From an uncultured Actinoplanes sp. (GTDB lineage Bacteria > Actinomycetota > Actinomycetes > Mycobacteriales > Micromonosporaceae), in the NCBI RefSeq assembly GCF_934643405.1, contig NZ_CAKUCL010000003.1, positions 9,557 through 73,556 of the forward strand: a stretch of DNA of 64,000 bases, read 5' to 3'. Shown here one piece after another: positions 42,897-51,143 of this stretch (position 1 is the first letter of the stretch; every line of letters begins with the position of its first letter). Position numbers and translations under genes: made by a program. The notes beneath the pieces are model-generated. The model did not search any database. It was not told the origin of the DNA and saw only the letters and a program-made list of their open reading frames with translations.

Positions 42897-43060
42897 GTGT
42901 GCTTTCTCCCATCCGGTGAAAAGTCGGCAGCGCGGCGCGGGAGTTCTCATCGGCAGCCGGCCCGCGCAGGTGAGGCTTCCGGCTCGCCGCACCCGGTGGC
43001 GGCGGCGTCGCGCGGACCCGGGCAGCGGCTGGTCACGGTGGCCCTCGTACTGTGGGCGCC

Positions 43061-44710
43061 ATGCAGGACGAGAGCGAGGCAGGATTTGCCGGCCTGGGGT
43101 TGCGGCCGGAACTGCTCAAGGCGTTGACCAGCCTCGGCTACGAGGAGCCGACGCCGATCCAGCGGGAGGCGATTCCTCCGCTGGTGGCCGGCAACGACCT
43201 GGTCGGGCAGGCGGCGACGGGCACCGGCAAGACGGCGGCCTTCGCCCTGCCCGTGCTCCAGGGGCTGACGACCGGCAAGCGGGATGCCGGTCCGGCCGCG
43301 CTCGTTCTGGTGCCGACCCGCGAACTGGCCGAGCAGGTGTCGCAGGCCGTCCACCGGTACGGTCGTGACCTGGGCGTCCGGGTGCTGCCGGTGTACGGCG
43401 GCCAGCCGATCGGGCGCCAGTTGCAGGCGTTGCAGCGCGGCGTGGACGTCGTGGTCGGCACACCCGGACGGGTGCTCGACCACATCGAGCGCGAGACGCT
43501 GCGGCTCGGCGACGTCCGTACGGTCGTGCTCGACGAGGCCGACGAGATGCTCGACATGGGGTTCGCCGAGGACATCGAGGCGATCCTGGCCGAGACCCCG
43601 GACGACCGGCAGACGGTGCTCTTCTCCGCGACCATGCCGCCCCGGATCGACAGCATCGCCCGGCGCCACCTGCGTGAGCCGGTGCGGATCACGATGGGTC
43701 GCAAGACCGTCGCGCCGGGCGAGATCCCGCTGGTGCGGCAGAGCGCGTACATGGTCGCCCGCGCGCACCGGCCGGCCGCCCTCGGACGGATCCTGGACGT
43801 GGAGGCCCCGGCGGCGGCGATCGTCTTCTGCCGTACCCGGGAAGAGGTCGACCAGGTCACCGAGACGCTGAACGGGCGCGGGTACCGCGCCGAGGCGTTG
43901 CACGGCGGGATGAGCCAGGACCAGCGCGACCGGGTGATGGGCCGGCTGCGCGGCGGCAGCACCGAGCTGCTGGTGGCGACCGACGTGGCGGCCCGGGGCC
44001 TGGACGTCGAGCAGCTGACCCACGTCATCAACTTCAACGTGCCCTCGGCGCCGGAGGCGTACGTGCACCGCATCGGCCGGGTGGGCCGGGCCGGTCGCGA
44101 GGGCTGCGCCATCACCCTGGCGGAACCGCGGGAACAGCGGATGCTCAAGGCCATCGAGCGGCTCACCGGGCAGCGGATCACCCTGGAGAAACTGCCGACG
44201 GTCACGGACCTGCGGGCCCGGCGGCTGGAGCTGACCCGTACGGCGTTGCAGGCGAGCCTGGAGGACGACGACCTGGAGCGGTTCCGGGTCGTGCTGGACT
44301 CGCTCACCGACGAGTTCGACGTGGAGGATGTGGCGCTCGCGGCGGTCAAGCTGCTGCACGAGGCGGCCGGCGGGGACGTCGACGAGGAGGAGATCCCGTC
44401 GCCGGTGGCGGCGCCCGCCCGGCGCGAGCAGCGGCCGGGCCGGGGCGGACGTGACCGTTCGGACGCGGGCGTGACCCGCTTGTTCTTCGGCATCGGCCGG
44501 CGGGCCGGGCTGCGCCCGCAGGACCTGGTCGGTGCGATCGCCGGCGAGGCGGGGCTCAACGCGCGCGAGATCGGCGCGATCCAGATCACCGACCGGTTCT
44601 CGCTGGTCGAGGTCCCCGATTCGGCGGCCGACCGGGTCATCGCGGCCATGCAGCGCAGCACGATCCGGGGCCGCCGCCCGACGGTGCGCCGGGAGCGCTT
44701 CTCCCGCTGA
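43061..44710 (+). CDS. DEAD-box RNA helicase (CsdA/DbpA-like)
   Basis: A 549-residue ATP-dependent RNA helicase. Motifs run from the Q motif (PTPIQREAIPPLV, about 30-42) and motif I ATGTGKT (52-58) through PTRELAEQV, VVVGTPGRVLDHIE, VLDEADEML (near 157), FSATMP, TDVAARGLDVEQ and HRIGRVGRAG (near 336). The C-terminus has an acidic linker and a DbpA-like RNA-binding domain (VTRLFFGIGRRAGLRPQDLV), as in cold-shock and ribosome-assembly helicases. ATG 43061 is supported by TACTGT 7 bases upstream (leaderless); GTG 43052 is less likely. Confidence 0.94.
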   Translation: MQDESEAGFAGLGLRPELLKALTSLGYEEPTPIQREAIPPLVAGNDLVGQAATGTGKTAAFALPVLQGLTTGKRDAGPAALVLVPTRELAEQVSQAVHRYGRDLGVRVLPVYGGQPIGRQLQALQRGVDVVVGTPGRVLDHIERETLRLGDVRTVVLDEADEMLDMGFAEDIEAILAETPDDRQTVLFSATMPPRIDSIARRHLREPVRITMGRKTVAPGEIPLVRQSAYMVARAHRPAALGRILDVEAPAAAIVFCRTREEVDQVTETLNGRGYRAEALHGGMSQDQRDRVMGRLRGGSTELLVATDVAARGLDVEQLTHVINFNVPSAPEAYVHRIGRVGRAGREGCAITLAEPREQRMLKAIERLTGQRITLEKLPTVTDLRARRLELTRTALQASLEDDDLERFRVVLDSLTDEFDVEDVALAAVKLLHEAAGGDVDEEEIPSPVAAPARREQRPGRGGRDRSDAGVTRLFFGIGRRAGLRPQDLVGAIAGEAGLNAREIGAIQITDRFSLVEVPDSAADRVIAAMQRSTIRGRRPTVRRERFSR

Positions 44711-44745
44711 CCCGCCCGGCCCGCGCCGGTTTCCGCCGCGGGTCA
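44708..44745. terminator. Bidirectional hairpin between convergent genes
   Basis: TGACCCGC (44708-44715) and GCGGGTCA (44738-44745) form an 8-base-pair stem; the loop holds a further CCGGC/GCCGG stem. The outer TGA triplets are the stop codons of the helicase (rightward) and the LacI regulator (leftward). The hairpin can terminate both transcripts. Confidence 0.6.
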
Positions 44746-45792
44746 GGCCGCCGGGGTGGATGCCGGCACTTCGCGGGGCGCGGGCGCGATCGCCGTCGAC
44801 TCGCGGACCACCAGCTCCGGCCGGAACAGGTACTCCGAGTGCGGCGCGCCGTGGCCGTTGATCTCGTCCACCAGGGACTGGACCGCGGCCACGGCCATCG
44901 CGGCCACCGGCTGGCGCAACGTCGTCAGCGGCGGGTCGGTGAAGGCGATCAGCGGCGAGTCGTCGAAGCCGATCACCGAAAAATCTTGCGGGACTTGCAG
45001 CCCTCGGCGGCGGGCGGCCCGGATCGCGCCCAGCGCCATCAGGTCGGAACCGCACACCACGGCGGTCACGCCGCGGGCCAGCAGGCGGTCGGCGGCCACC
45101 TCGCCGCCCTCCACGCCGAACAGGGTCAACGACACCAGACTGTCCACATCGGCGTCCGAGGCGCCCGCAACGCGCTTCATCGCCGCGCGGAAGCCCTCCA
45201 GGCGGCGCTGGGTGGAGATGAAGCGGTTCGGACCGGAGATCATGCCGATCCGGCGGTGGCCCAGCGAGACCAGGTGGGTCACGGCCAGGTCGCCGGCCGA
45301 GCGCTCGTCGCAGGACACGAACGGCGCCTCGATGCCCTCGGTGAACCCGTTCACCAGGACGATCGGCAGAGGGCGGTCGAGCAGGCGCTGGTAGCGCTGC
45401 TTGTCGGCGGTGGTGTCGGCCGACAGGCCGGAGACGAAGACGATGCCGGAGACCTGGCGGTCCAGCAGCATCTCCACGTACTCGTCCTCGGTCACGCCGC
45501 CGGGCGTCTGCGTGCACAGCACCGGGGTGTATCCCTGCTGGGCCAGCGTCGACTCGATGGCCTGCGCGAAGGCCGGGAAGATCGGGTTCTCCAGCTCGGG
45601 CACGACCAGGCCGACCAGGCCCGCGCTGCGCTTGCGCAGGCGTTCCGGGCGCTCGTAGCCCAGGACGTCGAGCGCCGTCAGAACCGCCTGCCGGGTCTCG
45701 TGCGAGACGCCCGGCCGATCGTTGATGACACGCGACACCGTCGCCTCACTGACCTGGGCCTGCCGGGCGATGTCGGCCATCCGTGCGCGCAT
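44743..45792 (-). CDS. LacI-family transcriptional regulator
   Basis: A 349-residue repressor. The N-terminal helix-turn-helix is MADIARQAQVSEATVSRVIN (about 5-24) followed by the hinge; the rest is a periplasmic-binding-protein-like sugar sensor (GLVGLVVPELENPIFPAFAQ, GHRRIGMISGPNRFISTQRR, SVIGFDDSPLIAFTDPPLTT). ATG 45792 is preceded by TAGAGT with exactly 6 bases between, suggesting a leaderless transcript; a second ATG 12 bases in is possible. Two dyads at 45819-45853 overlap its promoter, so autoregulation is likely. No sugar genes adjoin it; the GH3 gene at 10101-12335 has a similar operator half-site. Confidence 0.92.
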   Translation of the reverse strand: MRARMADIARQAQVSEATVSRVINDRPGVSHETRQAVLTALDVLGYERPERLRKRSAGLVGLVVPELENPIFPAFAQAIESTLAQQGYTPVLCTQTPGGVTEDEYVEMLLDRQVSGIVFVSGLSADTTADKQRYQRLLDRPLPIVLVNGFTEGIEAPFVSCDERSAGDLAVTHLVSLGHRRIGMISGPNRFISTQRRLEGFRAAMKRVAGASDADVDSLVSLTLFGVEGGEVAADRLLARGVTAVVCGSDLMALGAIRAARRRGLQVPQDFSVIGFDDSPLIAFTDPPLTTLRQPVAAMAVAAVQSLVDEINGHGAPHSEYLFRPELVVRESTAIAPAPREVPASTPAA

Positions 45793-45818
45793 GGGCCAAC
45801 TCTAGTGCCGCCGTGGTC

Positions 45819-45853
45819 ATGGAAGTCCTTCCATTCACCGCAAGCGTCGCTTG
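45819..45853. promoter_or_regulatory. Two dyads in the LacI-gene promoter
   Basis: ATGGAAG (45819-45825) and CTTCCAT (45828-45834) are perfect arms around TC; CAAGCG (45841-45846) and CGCTTG (45848-45853) are perfect arms around T. They lie 27-61 bases upstream of the LacI start. The first overlaps where a -35 box would be for the TAGAGT -10 box (45799-45804). Likely autoregulatory operators. Confidence 0.55.
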
Positions 45854-45967
45854 ACGCCGTGGGCCCTCGTGGCCGGCGTCGCGGTGTACCTGGCCTGGGC
45901 GACTCTCATGACGCCGTCGCCGGTCTCCCGCCGCCGTGGGCGCAACCTGCCGGGCCGGCGGGGTGGC

Positions 45968-46324
45968 TCAGCGGCGGGCCAGCCGGCGCTCTCCGCCCAT
46001 ACCGGGCTGGTACGGCAGGTTGTAATGCGAGAACACCTGGGGCTCGTCGGCGGCGGTGAGCTCTCCGTCGACGTCGATGGTCGGCGCGTCACCGACGAGC
46101 TTCTTGTCATGCCGTACGCGCACCGCGCTGGGCGACACGGTGGCCCCGGCCAGCGGGACGAACGCGAGCCGATGCCGGCCGATCATGCCGACGCGTACCG
46201 TGGCGAAGGCCGGCTCGTCCGTCGCCGTGTCGACGTACACCGCCTCCAAGTCGCCGATCTTGTTGCCGTCCGGGTCGATGACCTTCTCGCCGCGCCAGTC
46301 GCGCAGGTTCTCAGCGGGGAACAT
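45968..46324 (-). CDS. PRC-barrel domain protein
   Basis: A 118-residue protein with a PRC-barrel fold, beginning MFPAENLRDWRGEKVIDPDG and continuing NKIGDLEAVYVDTATDEPAF and VRVGMIGRHRLAFVPLAGA. PRC barrels occur in RNA-processing and photosynthesis proteins; in actinobacteria, short free-standing versions are common and of unknown role. The C-terminus SHYNLPYQPGMGGERRLARR is characteristic of this subgroup. ATG 46324 was chosen because the upstream frame is antisense to an esterase remnant. Confidence 0.85.
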   Translation of the reverse strand: MFPAENLRDWRGEKVIDPDGNKIGDLEAVYVDTATDEPAFATVRVGMIGRHRLAFVPLAGATVSPSAVRVRHDKKLVGDAPTIDVDGELTAADEPQVFSHYNLPYQPGMGGERRLARR

Positions 46325-46436
46325 GCAGGCCGGATGCCCGGAACTGGCGTCCGGAAACGCCCCGGGCGGTAATCCGCCCCTCGGTTGACCCCGGGCACGC
46401 CCGCCGCGATCCCGGCGGACCGGCCTAGCATGAGCC

Positions 46437-46656
46437 GTGCCCGAGGACTCGATCGCTGACGAACAGCTCGCGGCGCTGCTGCGAGCCGCGGCGGCTCGCC
46501 CCGCCGAGGGCGAACCGGACGTGGAGACGTTACGTGCCGCGGCCCGCGAGCGCGCCGCGGCACGACCGTCGTCTACCTGCACGGAGGAGGCTTCGTGCTG
46601 GGAGATCTCGACACCCACGACGCGCAGGCGAGGCGGCTCGCCGCGCTTTGCTGCCC
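46437..46656 (+). pseudogene. Remnant of an HSL-type alpha/beta-hydrolase (esterase)
   Basis: GTG 46437 opens a frame (VPEDSIADEQLAALLRAAAA, VETLRAAARERAA) like the N-terminus of hormone-sensitive-lipase-type esterases. The oxyanion-hole motif of that family follows in another frame: TTVVYLHGGGFVLGDL at about 46562-46609, then DTHDAQARRLAAL. About 30-40 residues that normally separate these parts are missing, and the catalytic two-thirds is gone before the VOC gene begins. A TAGCAT hexamer 5 bases before the GTG is a leftover leaderless promoter. Confidence 0.7.
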
Positions 46657-46700
46657 GGCGTTTGCGGGCATGATGGCCGGGGAGCGGGGAGGAGAGTTCG

Positions 46701-47423
46701 ATGATCGGCACGTTGCGGACGGTGGTGCTCGACGCACCCGACATCCGGCGGCTCGCCGGCTTCTACGGCGCGCTCGGCGGGTGGACCGAGCATTACGCGG
46801 ACGATGAGTGGATCACGATGGTGACCGGGGACGGGTGGCGCGTCGCCGTCCAGCGCAGCCTCGACCACGTGCCGCCGCGGTGGCCCGATCCGGCGTTCCC
46901 GCAGCAGGCGCACCTCGACCTGCGCGTGCCCGACCTCGAGGCGGCCGCCGCGAAGGCGGTTGGGCTCGGCGCGGAGCTGCTGCGCAGGAACGAGAGCTGG
47001 TACACGCTGGCCGACCCGGCCGGGCACCCGTTCGACCTGTGCCGGTACCCGCAGAGGCAGGACACCACGGTCATGGGCGTGATGCTCGACTGCCCGGACG
47101 CCAAGGGCCTGAGCACCTTCTACGCGGAGCTGCTCGGCAAGCCCGTCACCTACGAGGGCGACGGCATGGCGATGATCGGCGAGGACGGGGCGCAGCCGGT
47201 GTTGTTCCAGCAGATCGGCGACTATCAGGCGCCGCGGTGGCCCGACCCGGCGTATCCGCAGCAGTTCCACCTCGACGTCACGGTCGGCGACGTGGAGGAG
47301 GCCGAGGCGGCGGTGCTCAGGATCGGCGCCACCTCGCTGGGAAGCGGCTCGGAGACCGGCGAGGACAAATGGCGGGTCTACGCCGACCCGGCCGGCAAGC
47401 CGTTCTGCCTCTGCTGGGACTAG
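46701..47423 (+). CDS. VOC-family protein (two glyoxalase-like domains)
   Basis: A 240-residue protein with two tandem vicinal-oxygen-chelate modules of about 120 residues. Each contains a LDxPDxxxLxxFYxxLxG-type start (VVLDAPDIRRLAGFYGALGG; VMLDCPDAKGLSTFYAELLG) and ends with DPAGHPFDLC or DPAGKPFCLC. Family members include glyoxalases, dioxygenases and bleomycin-binding proteins; this is the unassigned glyoxalase_6-like type. GGAGGAG lies close before the ATG. The stop overlaps the truncated SRPBCC gene by 4 bases. Confidence 0.88.
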   Translation: MIGTLRTVVLDAPDIRRLAGFYGALGGWTEHYADDEWITMVTGDGWRVAVQRSLDHVPPRWPDPAFPQQAHLDLRVPDLEAAAAKAVGLGAELLRRNESWYTLADPAGHPFDLCRYPQRQDTTVMGVMLDCPDAKGLSTFYAELLGKPVTYEGDGMAMIGEDGAQPVLFQQIGDYQAPRWPDPAYPQQFHLDVTVGDVEEAEAAVLRIGATSLGSGSETGEDKWRVYADPAGKPFCLCWD

Positions 47424-47566
47424 CGGGCGCCCTGCCACGGGCCGGACCAGCGGGCGGTGCGCCACGGGTCGGTGAGGCTCGCCCAGACGTCGGCGATGGG
47501 GGCGCGGAACGTCCGGGTCAGCACGAGGTCGTTGCCGGACAGCCGGCCGGTGGGTGTCGGGCTCAT
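47420..47566 (-). pseudogene. Truncated SRPBCC/AHSA1 domain gene
   Basis: A 48-codon frame with a good ribosome-binding site (AAGGAG 6 bases before ATG 47566). It encodes only the N-terminus of an AHSA1-type SRPBCC protein (LTRTFRAPIADVWASLTDPW, then TARWSGPWQG). Intact relatives are about 140-170 residues, so at least two-thirds is missing. The ATG overlaps the TSUP gene stop, so the fragment was once the second gene of that operon. Confidence 0.65.
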
Positions 47567-48549
47567 GCCGTCTCCTTCTGACGGGGGTCGCGCCGCTCGC
47601 GGCGGGTGCGGTAGACCTCGGTGTCCAGCGCGTCGAGGTGGTGCTGCCAGCCGGACGGACGCGTCAGCTGGCCCCGGACCACCCGCCCCGCGCCGCCGGC
47701 GTTCGCGCTGCGTGTGACCACTGTCGCGGTCGAGGCGACGAGGATCGCCGCCGCGATGACGACCCCGACCAGAGCGGTCGGCAGGTCGAACAGCTTCAGC
47801 GCGCTGGCCAGCAGCACGATCACCAGCGCGGCACGGACCAGGCCGGCCGGCGCGCGCGAGGAGATGCGCGAGCCGATCAGCACGCCGGGGATGGAGCCGG
47901 CCAGGACGGCCGCGGCCAGGTCGAGGTGGAGGTCGCCGAACAGCGCGTGCCCGGCCGCGGCCGCCGCGACCAGCGGGATCGCCTGCACCAGGTCGGTGCC
48001 GACCAGGTCGTTGGCACGCAGCCGGGGGTACATCGCGAGCAGCGCCACGATGATCAGTGAGCCGGAGCCGACCGAGGTCAGACCCACGACGAGGCCGCCG
48101 AGTGCGCCCAGCAGCGCGGTGGGCAGCGGTTTCACCCGTACGGCGTGACTGGTGGACGCCGTGCCGTGCCGGCGCGTGGTCCACGACTTGAGCAGCAGGC
48201 CACCCGCCGCGAGCAGCAGCGCCACCCCCAGCGCGATCCGGATCGTCTGCTGCACGCTCTCGTCGTCGCCCAGCAGGCGCAGCAGGAGCACCCCGAGGAA
48301 CGCGCTGGGGATGCTGCCCACGCACAGCCAGCGGACCAGCGCCCAGTTCACCGTGCCGCGGCGGGCGTGCACGAAGCCGCCGAACGGCTTCATCACCGCA
48401 CTGGCCGCCAGGTCGCTCGACACCGCGGCGACCGGCGGGACACCGAAGACCAGCACCAGGATCGGCGTCATCAGAGCGCCGCCGCCCATGCCGGTCAGCC
48501 CGACCACGATGCCGACGCCGAGACCGGCGAGCGCCAGGGTGACATCCAT
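47563..48549 (-). CDS. TSUP-family membrane transporter (TauE/SafE-like)
   Basis: A 328-residue integral membrane protein with about eight hydrophobic segments in two halves. The N-terminal GLGVGIVVGLTGMGGGALMTPIL and the middle LGALGGLVVGLTSVGSGSLI are the typical TSUP glycine-rich repeats. The family exports or imports sulfite, sulfonates and related anions. The C-terminal tail is basic. The ATG at 48549 lies 31 bases from a 19-base dyad (48580-48598), which probably regulates it. Confidence 0.9.
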   Translation of the reverse strand: MDVTLALAGLGVGIVVGLTGMGGGALMTPILVLVFGVPPVAAVSSDLAASAVMKPFGGFVHARRGTVNWALVRWLCVGSIPSAFLGVLLLRLLGDDESVQQTIRIALGVALLLAAGGLLLKSWTTRRHGTASTSHAVRVKPLPTALLGALGGLVVGLTSVGSGSLIIVALLAMYPRLRANDLVGTDLVQAIPLVAAAAAGHALFGDLHLDLAAAVLAGSIPGVLIGSRISSRAPAGLVRAALVIVLLASALKLFDLPTALVGVVIAAAILVASTATVVTRSANAGGAGRVVRGQLTRPSGWQHHLDALDTEVYRTRRERRDPRQKETA

Positions 48550-48579
48550 CGCCCGAGTCTGGGCGAGGATTCCCACCTT

Positions 48580-48598
48580 GTCCACTAAATCAGTGGAC
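48580..48598. promoter_or_regulatory. 19-base operator-like dyad upstream of the TSUP gene
   Basis: GTCCACT (48580-48586) and AGTGGAC (48592-48598) are perfect arms around AAATC. The dyad lies in the only AT-richer spot between the TSUP start and the degenerate GGDEF-EAL gene. Its size suits a dimeric winged-helix regulator; which one is unknown. Confidence 0.6.
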
Positions 48599-48611
48599 TT
48601 TGTCGAGTTTC

Positions 48612-49414
48612 CTAGGGGGTGAGATCGGCGGTCCTCAGCGGCGTGCCGAGCAGCAGGCCCACGTCGCCGGGCGGCATCGGGCGGGCGAAAGGGAAGCCCT
48701 GGGCGAAGCGGTAACCCACCTGGTGCGGGCGTCGTGCCTGGTCGGCGCTCTCCACGCCCTCGGCGACCGCGATGCGCAGGCCCTCGGTGATGCCGATCAG
48801 CCCGTCCACGATCACCGCCCGGGAGCTGGCCGCGGTGACCCCGTCGACGAACGACTTGTTCACCTTCAGGACCCGCACCGGCGTGTCGACCAGCAGGCGC
48901 AGCGACGACTGCCCGGTGCCGAAGTCGTCCAGCGCCACCCGCATGCCCGGCTCGTGCAGCGCGTCCACGGCCCGTGAGCAGTGCCGCGGTCTGCTCGGTG
49001 GTGCGGCCGGGCAGCAGCAGGGTGAACTCGTCGCCGCCAAGCCGGGCCACCGTGTCGCCGGGCCGCAGCCGCTCGTGCAGGCGCCGGCTGACCGCGTTGA
49101 GCGGCGCGTCGCCCATGCCGTACCCGAGCCGGTCGTTGACACCTTGAAGTCGTCGAGGTCGAGCAGCGCCACGTGGACGGCTCGCCCGCCGCCAGCCGGG
49201 TGGTGAGCTGGTCGGTGAACAGCGCCCGGTTGGCGAGCCACCCGCGTCCGGCCCGGTGAGCGCGTCCACCATGTTGCTGATCACGGCCGGCCCGAGCAGG
49301 CCGCAGGCCGGCCCGAACTGACGCCGAAAGCGCCGGGTCGAGCCGGGCAGGCCGGCGCGCAGGCTCACCCGCAGGCAGGCGTACCCGGCCAGCAACGCCG
49401 GCGCCTGGGGCCAT
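48612..49414 (-). pseudogene. Degenerate GGDEF-EAL (cyclic di-GMP) gene
   Basis: Pieces of one protein appear in order but in different frames. A diguanylate-cyclase start (GWLANRALFTDQLTTRLAAG, then HVALLDLDDFK) is followed after a shift by VNDRLGYGMGDAPL and the GGDEF motif in ARLGGDEFTLLLPG. After a further shift, and with the N-terminal part of the phosphodiesterase domain missing, come ALDDFGTGQSSLRLLVDTPV, KVNKSFVDGV and IAVAEGVESADQ from an EAL domain. At least three frameshifts and one internal deletion are needed, so it is a decayed gene, leaving no intact cyclic di-GMP enzyme in the window. Confidence 0.75.
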
Positions 49415-49514
49415 GAGCCGCCTATCGGCCGCCGCGGCGGCCAGTGAAGTTCGCCCAGGCGAAATTTCGTCGCGGACCGGTCCGCTGCGCGACCCGGGCT
49501 GATACAAGGTGGGC

Positions 49515-51143
49515 ATGACTGTCACATCGAGCGTTGTCGACCGAAGGACCGTCCTGCGGCTCGCCGGTCTCACCGCCGGCGCGGGCGTCGCGACGGCCGC
49601 CCTGCCGGGTGCCGCCGACGCGGCCGCGGCCGATGTCTTCCAGCACGGGGTCGCCTCGGGCGATCCGCTGCCCGGCGGCATTCTGCTGTGGACCCGGGTC
49701 ACCCCCACCCCCGAGTCGGTGCCCGCCTCCGGAGCCGGACCGGTCGTCGCGGTCGACTGGCAGGTCGCCACCGACCCCTCGTTCGGCGTGGTCGTGCGCG
49801 GCGGCGCCGTCACCACCGGCCCGGAACGCGACCACACGGTGAAGGTGGACGTGAGCGGGCTCGAGCCGGCCACCACCTACTGGTACCGGTTCGGCCTGGC
49901 CGGCGTCTGGTCGCCGACGGGGCGCACGATGACCGCGCCGGACCCGGACGACGCGATCACGCGGCTGCGGATGGGCGTGGTCAGCTGCGCCAACTGGGAG
50001 GCCGGCTACTTCGCGGCGTACCGGCACCTGGCCGACCGGGGCGATCTCAACCTGGTCGTGCACCTCGGCGACTACCTCTACGAGTACGCCACCGGGGAGT
50101 TCGACGCGGGCGGTACGGTCGTCCGCCGTACCCGCCCGGCGAACGAGACGATCACCCTGGCCGACTACCGCACCCGCCACGCGCAGTACAAGACCGATCC
50201 CGATCTGCGCGGCCTGCACGCCTCGGTGCCGTGGATCATCACCTGGGACGACCACGAGGTCGCCAACGACATGTGGAGCGGCGGCGCGGAGAACCACACG
50301 CCGGGCACCGAGGGCGACTTCGCCGCGCGGGTGGCGGCGGCCCGGCAGGCCTACGGGGAGTGGATGCCGGTGCGGCTCGCCGAGGACGGGCAGATCTACC
50401 GGCGGCTGCGCTACGGCACCCTGTTCGAGCTGTCCATGCTGGACCTGCGCACGTACCGGTCGGCGCAGGCCGGCGGCACCGAGGTGGACGACCCGGACCG
50501 GACGATCACCGGCGCGGCCCAGATGACCTGGCTGCTCGACGGGCTGGTCGGCTCGACGGCCGCCTGGAAACTGGTCGGCAACCCGGTGATGATCTCCCGG
50601 CTCGACGTGGGAGCCTTGCCGGCCTGGCTGCTCGGCCCGCTGGGCGCGCTGATCGGTGTGCCGCAGAACGGCCTGATCATCAACGGCGACCAGTGGGACG
50701 GCTACAACGCCGACCGCGAGCGGCTGGTGGACACGTTGCGGGCGCACGGCACGAAGGACGTGGTCTTCCTGACCGGCGACATCCACACGTCGTGGGCCAA
50801 CGAGCTGACCACGCGCGACACCGGGCCGGGCAACCCGGCGGCCGCGGAATTCGTCATCCCGTCGGTCACGAGCGACAACGTCAACGACTTCTTGGGTACG
50901 GCACCGGGCGGTCCCCTGAGCATTCTGGCGGCGTCGTTGATACGCGCCACGAATCCGCACGTCAAATGGGTGGAAACCGATGGGCACGGATTTGGGGTGC
51001 TGGATATCACGAATGCGCGCTGCCGGATGGACTGGTATCACCTGGCCGATCGCACGAAGGTGTACTCGACAGCGAAATGGGTCCAGGGCTGGTCCGTCGG
51101 CCGTGGATCCTCGAAGATACGCAAGGAGGCAGCGCCTCGATGA
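49515..51143 (+). CDS. Tat-exported PhoD-family alkaline phosphatase
   Basis: A 542-residue secreted phosphatase/phosphodiesterase. The Tat signal is VVDRRTVLRLAGLTAGAG, ending near AADAAAA. The PhoD N-terminal beta domain comes first (FQHGVASGDPLPGGILLWTR), then metal-site motifs HLGDYLYEY, WDDHEVANDMW and LTGDIHTSW. It releases phosphate from diesters or monoesters outside the cell. ATG 49515 is used; GTG 49509 also opens the frame. CGAAATTTCG at 49460-49469 is a palindrome upstream, and GTTCGCCCAGG at 49449 resembles one PHO-box unit. Coupled to the next gene by a 4-base overlap. Confidence 0.92.
   Translation: MTVTSSVVDRRTVLRLAGLTAGAGVATAALPGAADAAAADVFQHGVASGDPLPGGILLWTRVTPTPESVPASGAGPVVAVDWQVATDPSFGVVVRGGAVTTGPERDHTVKVDVSGLEPATTYWYRFGLAGVWSPTGRTMTAPDPDDAITRLRMGVVSCANWEAGYFAAYRHLADRGDLNLVVHLGDYLYEYATGEFDAGGTVVRRTRPANETITLADYRTRHAQYKTDPDLRGLHASVPWIITWDDHEVANDMWSGGAENHTPGTEGDFAARVAAARQAYGEWMPVRLAEDGQIYRRLRYGTLFELSMLDLRTYRSAQAGGTEVDDPDRTITGAAQMTWLLDGLVGSTAAWKLVGNPVMISRLDVGALPAWLLGPLGALIGVPQNGLIINGDQWDGYNADRERLVDTLRAHGTKDVVFLTGDIHTSWANELTTRDTGPGNPAAAEFVIPSVTSDNVNDFLGTAPGGPLSILAASLIRATNPHVKWVETDGHGFGVLDITNARCRMDWYHLADRTKVYSTAKWVQGWSVGRGSSKIRKEAAPR

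Noticed and set aside
42947..45517. A minus-strand open frame of about 850 codons antisense to the helicase
   Set aside because: No domain, arginine/histidine-rich composition, and fully explained by the codon structure of the DEAD-box helicase and LacI genes.
45851..46372. Plus-strand frame beginning with a hydrophobic stretch (TPWALVAGVAVYLAWATLM)
   Set aside because: After the first 20 residues it runs antisense through the PRC-barrel gene and has no ribosome-binding site; probably chance.
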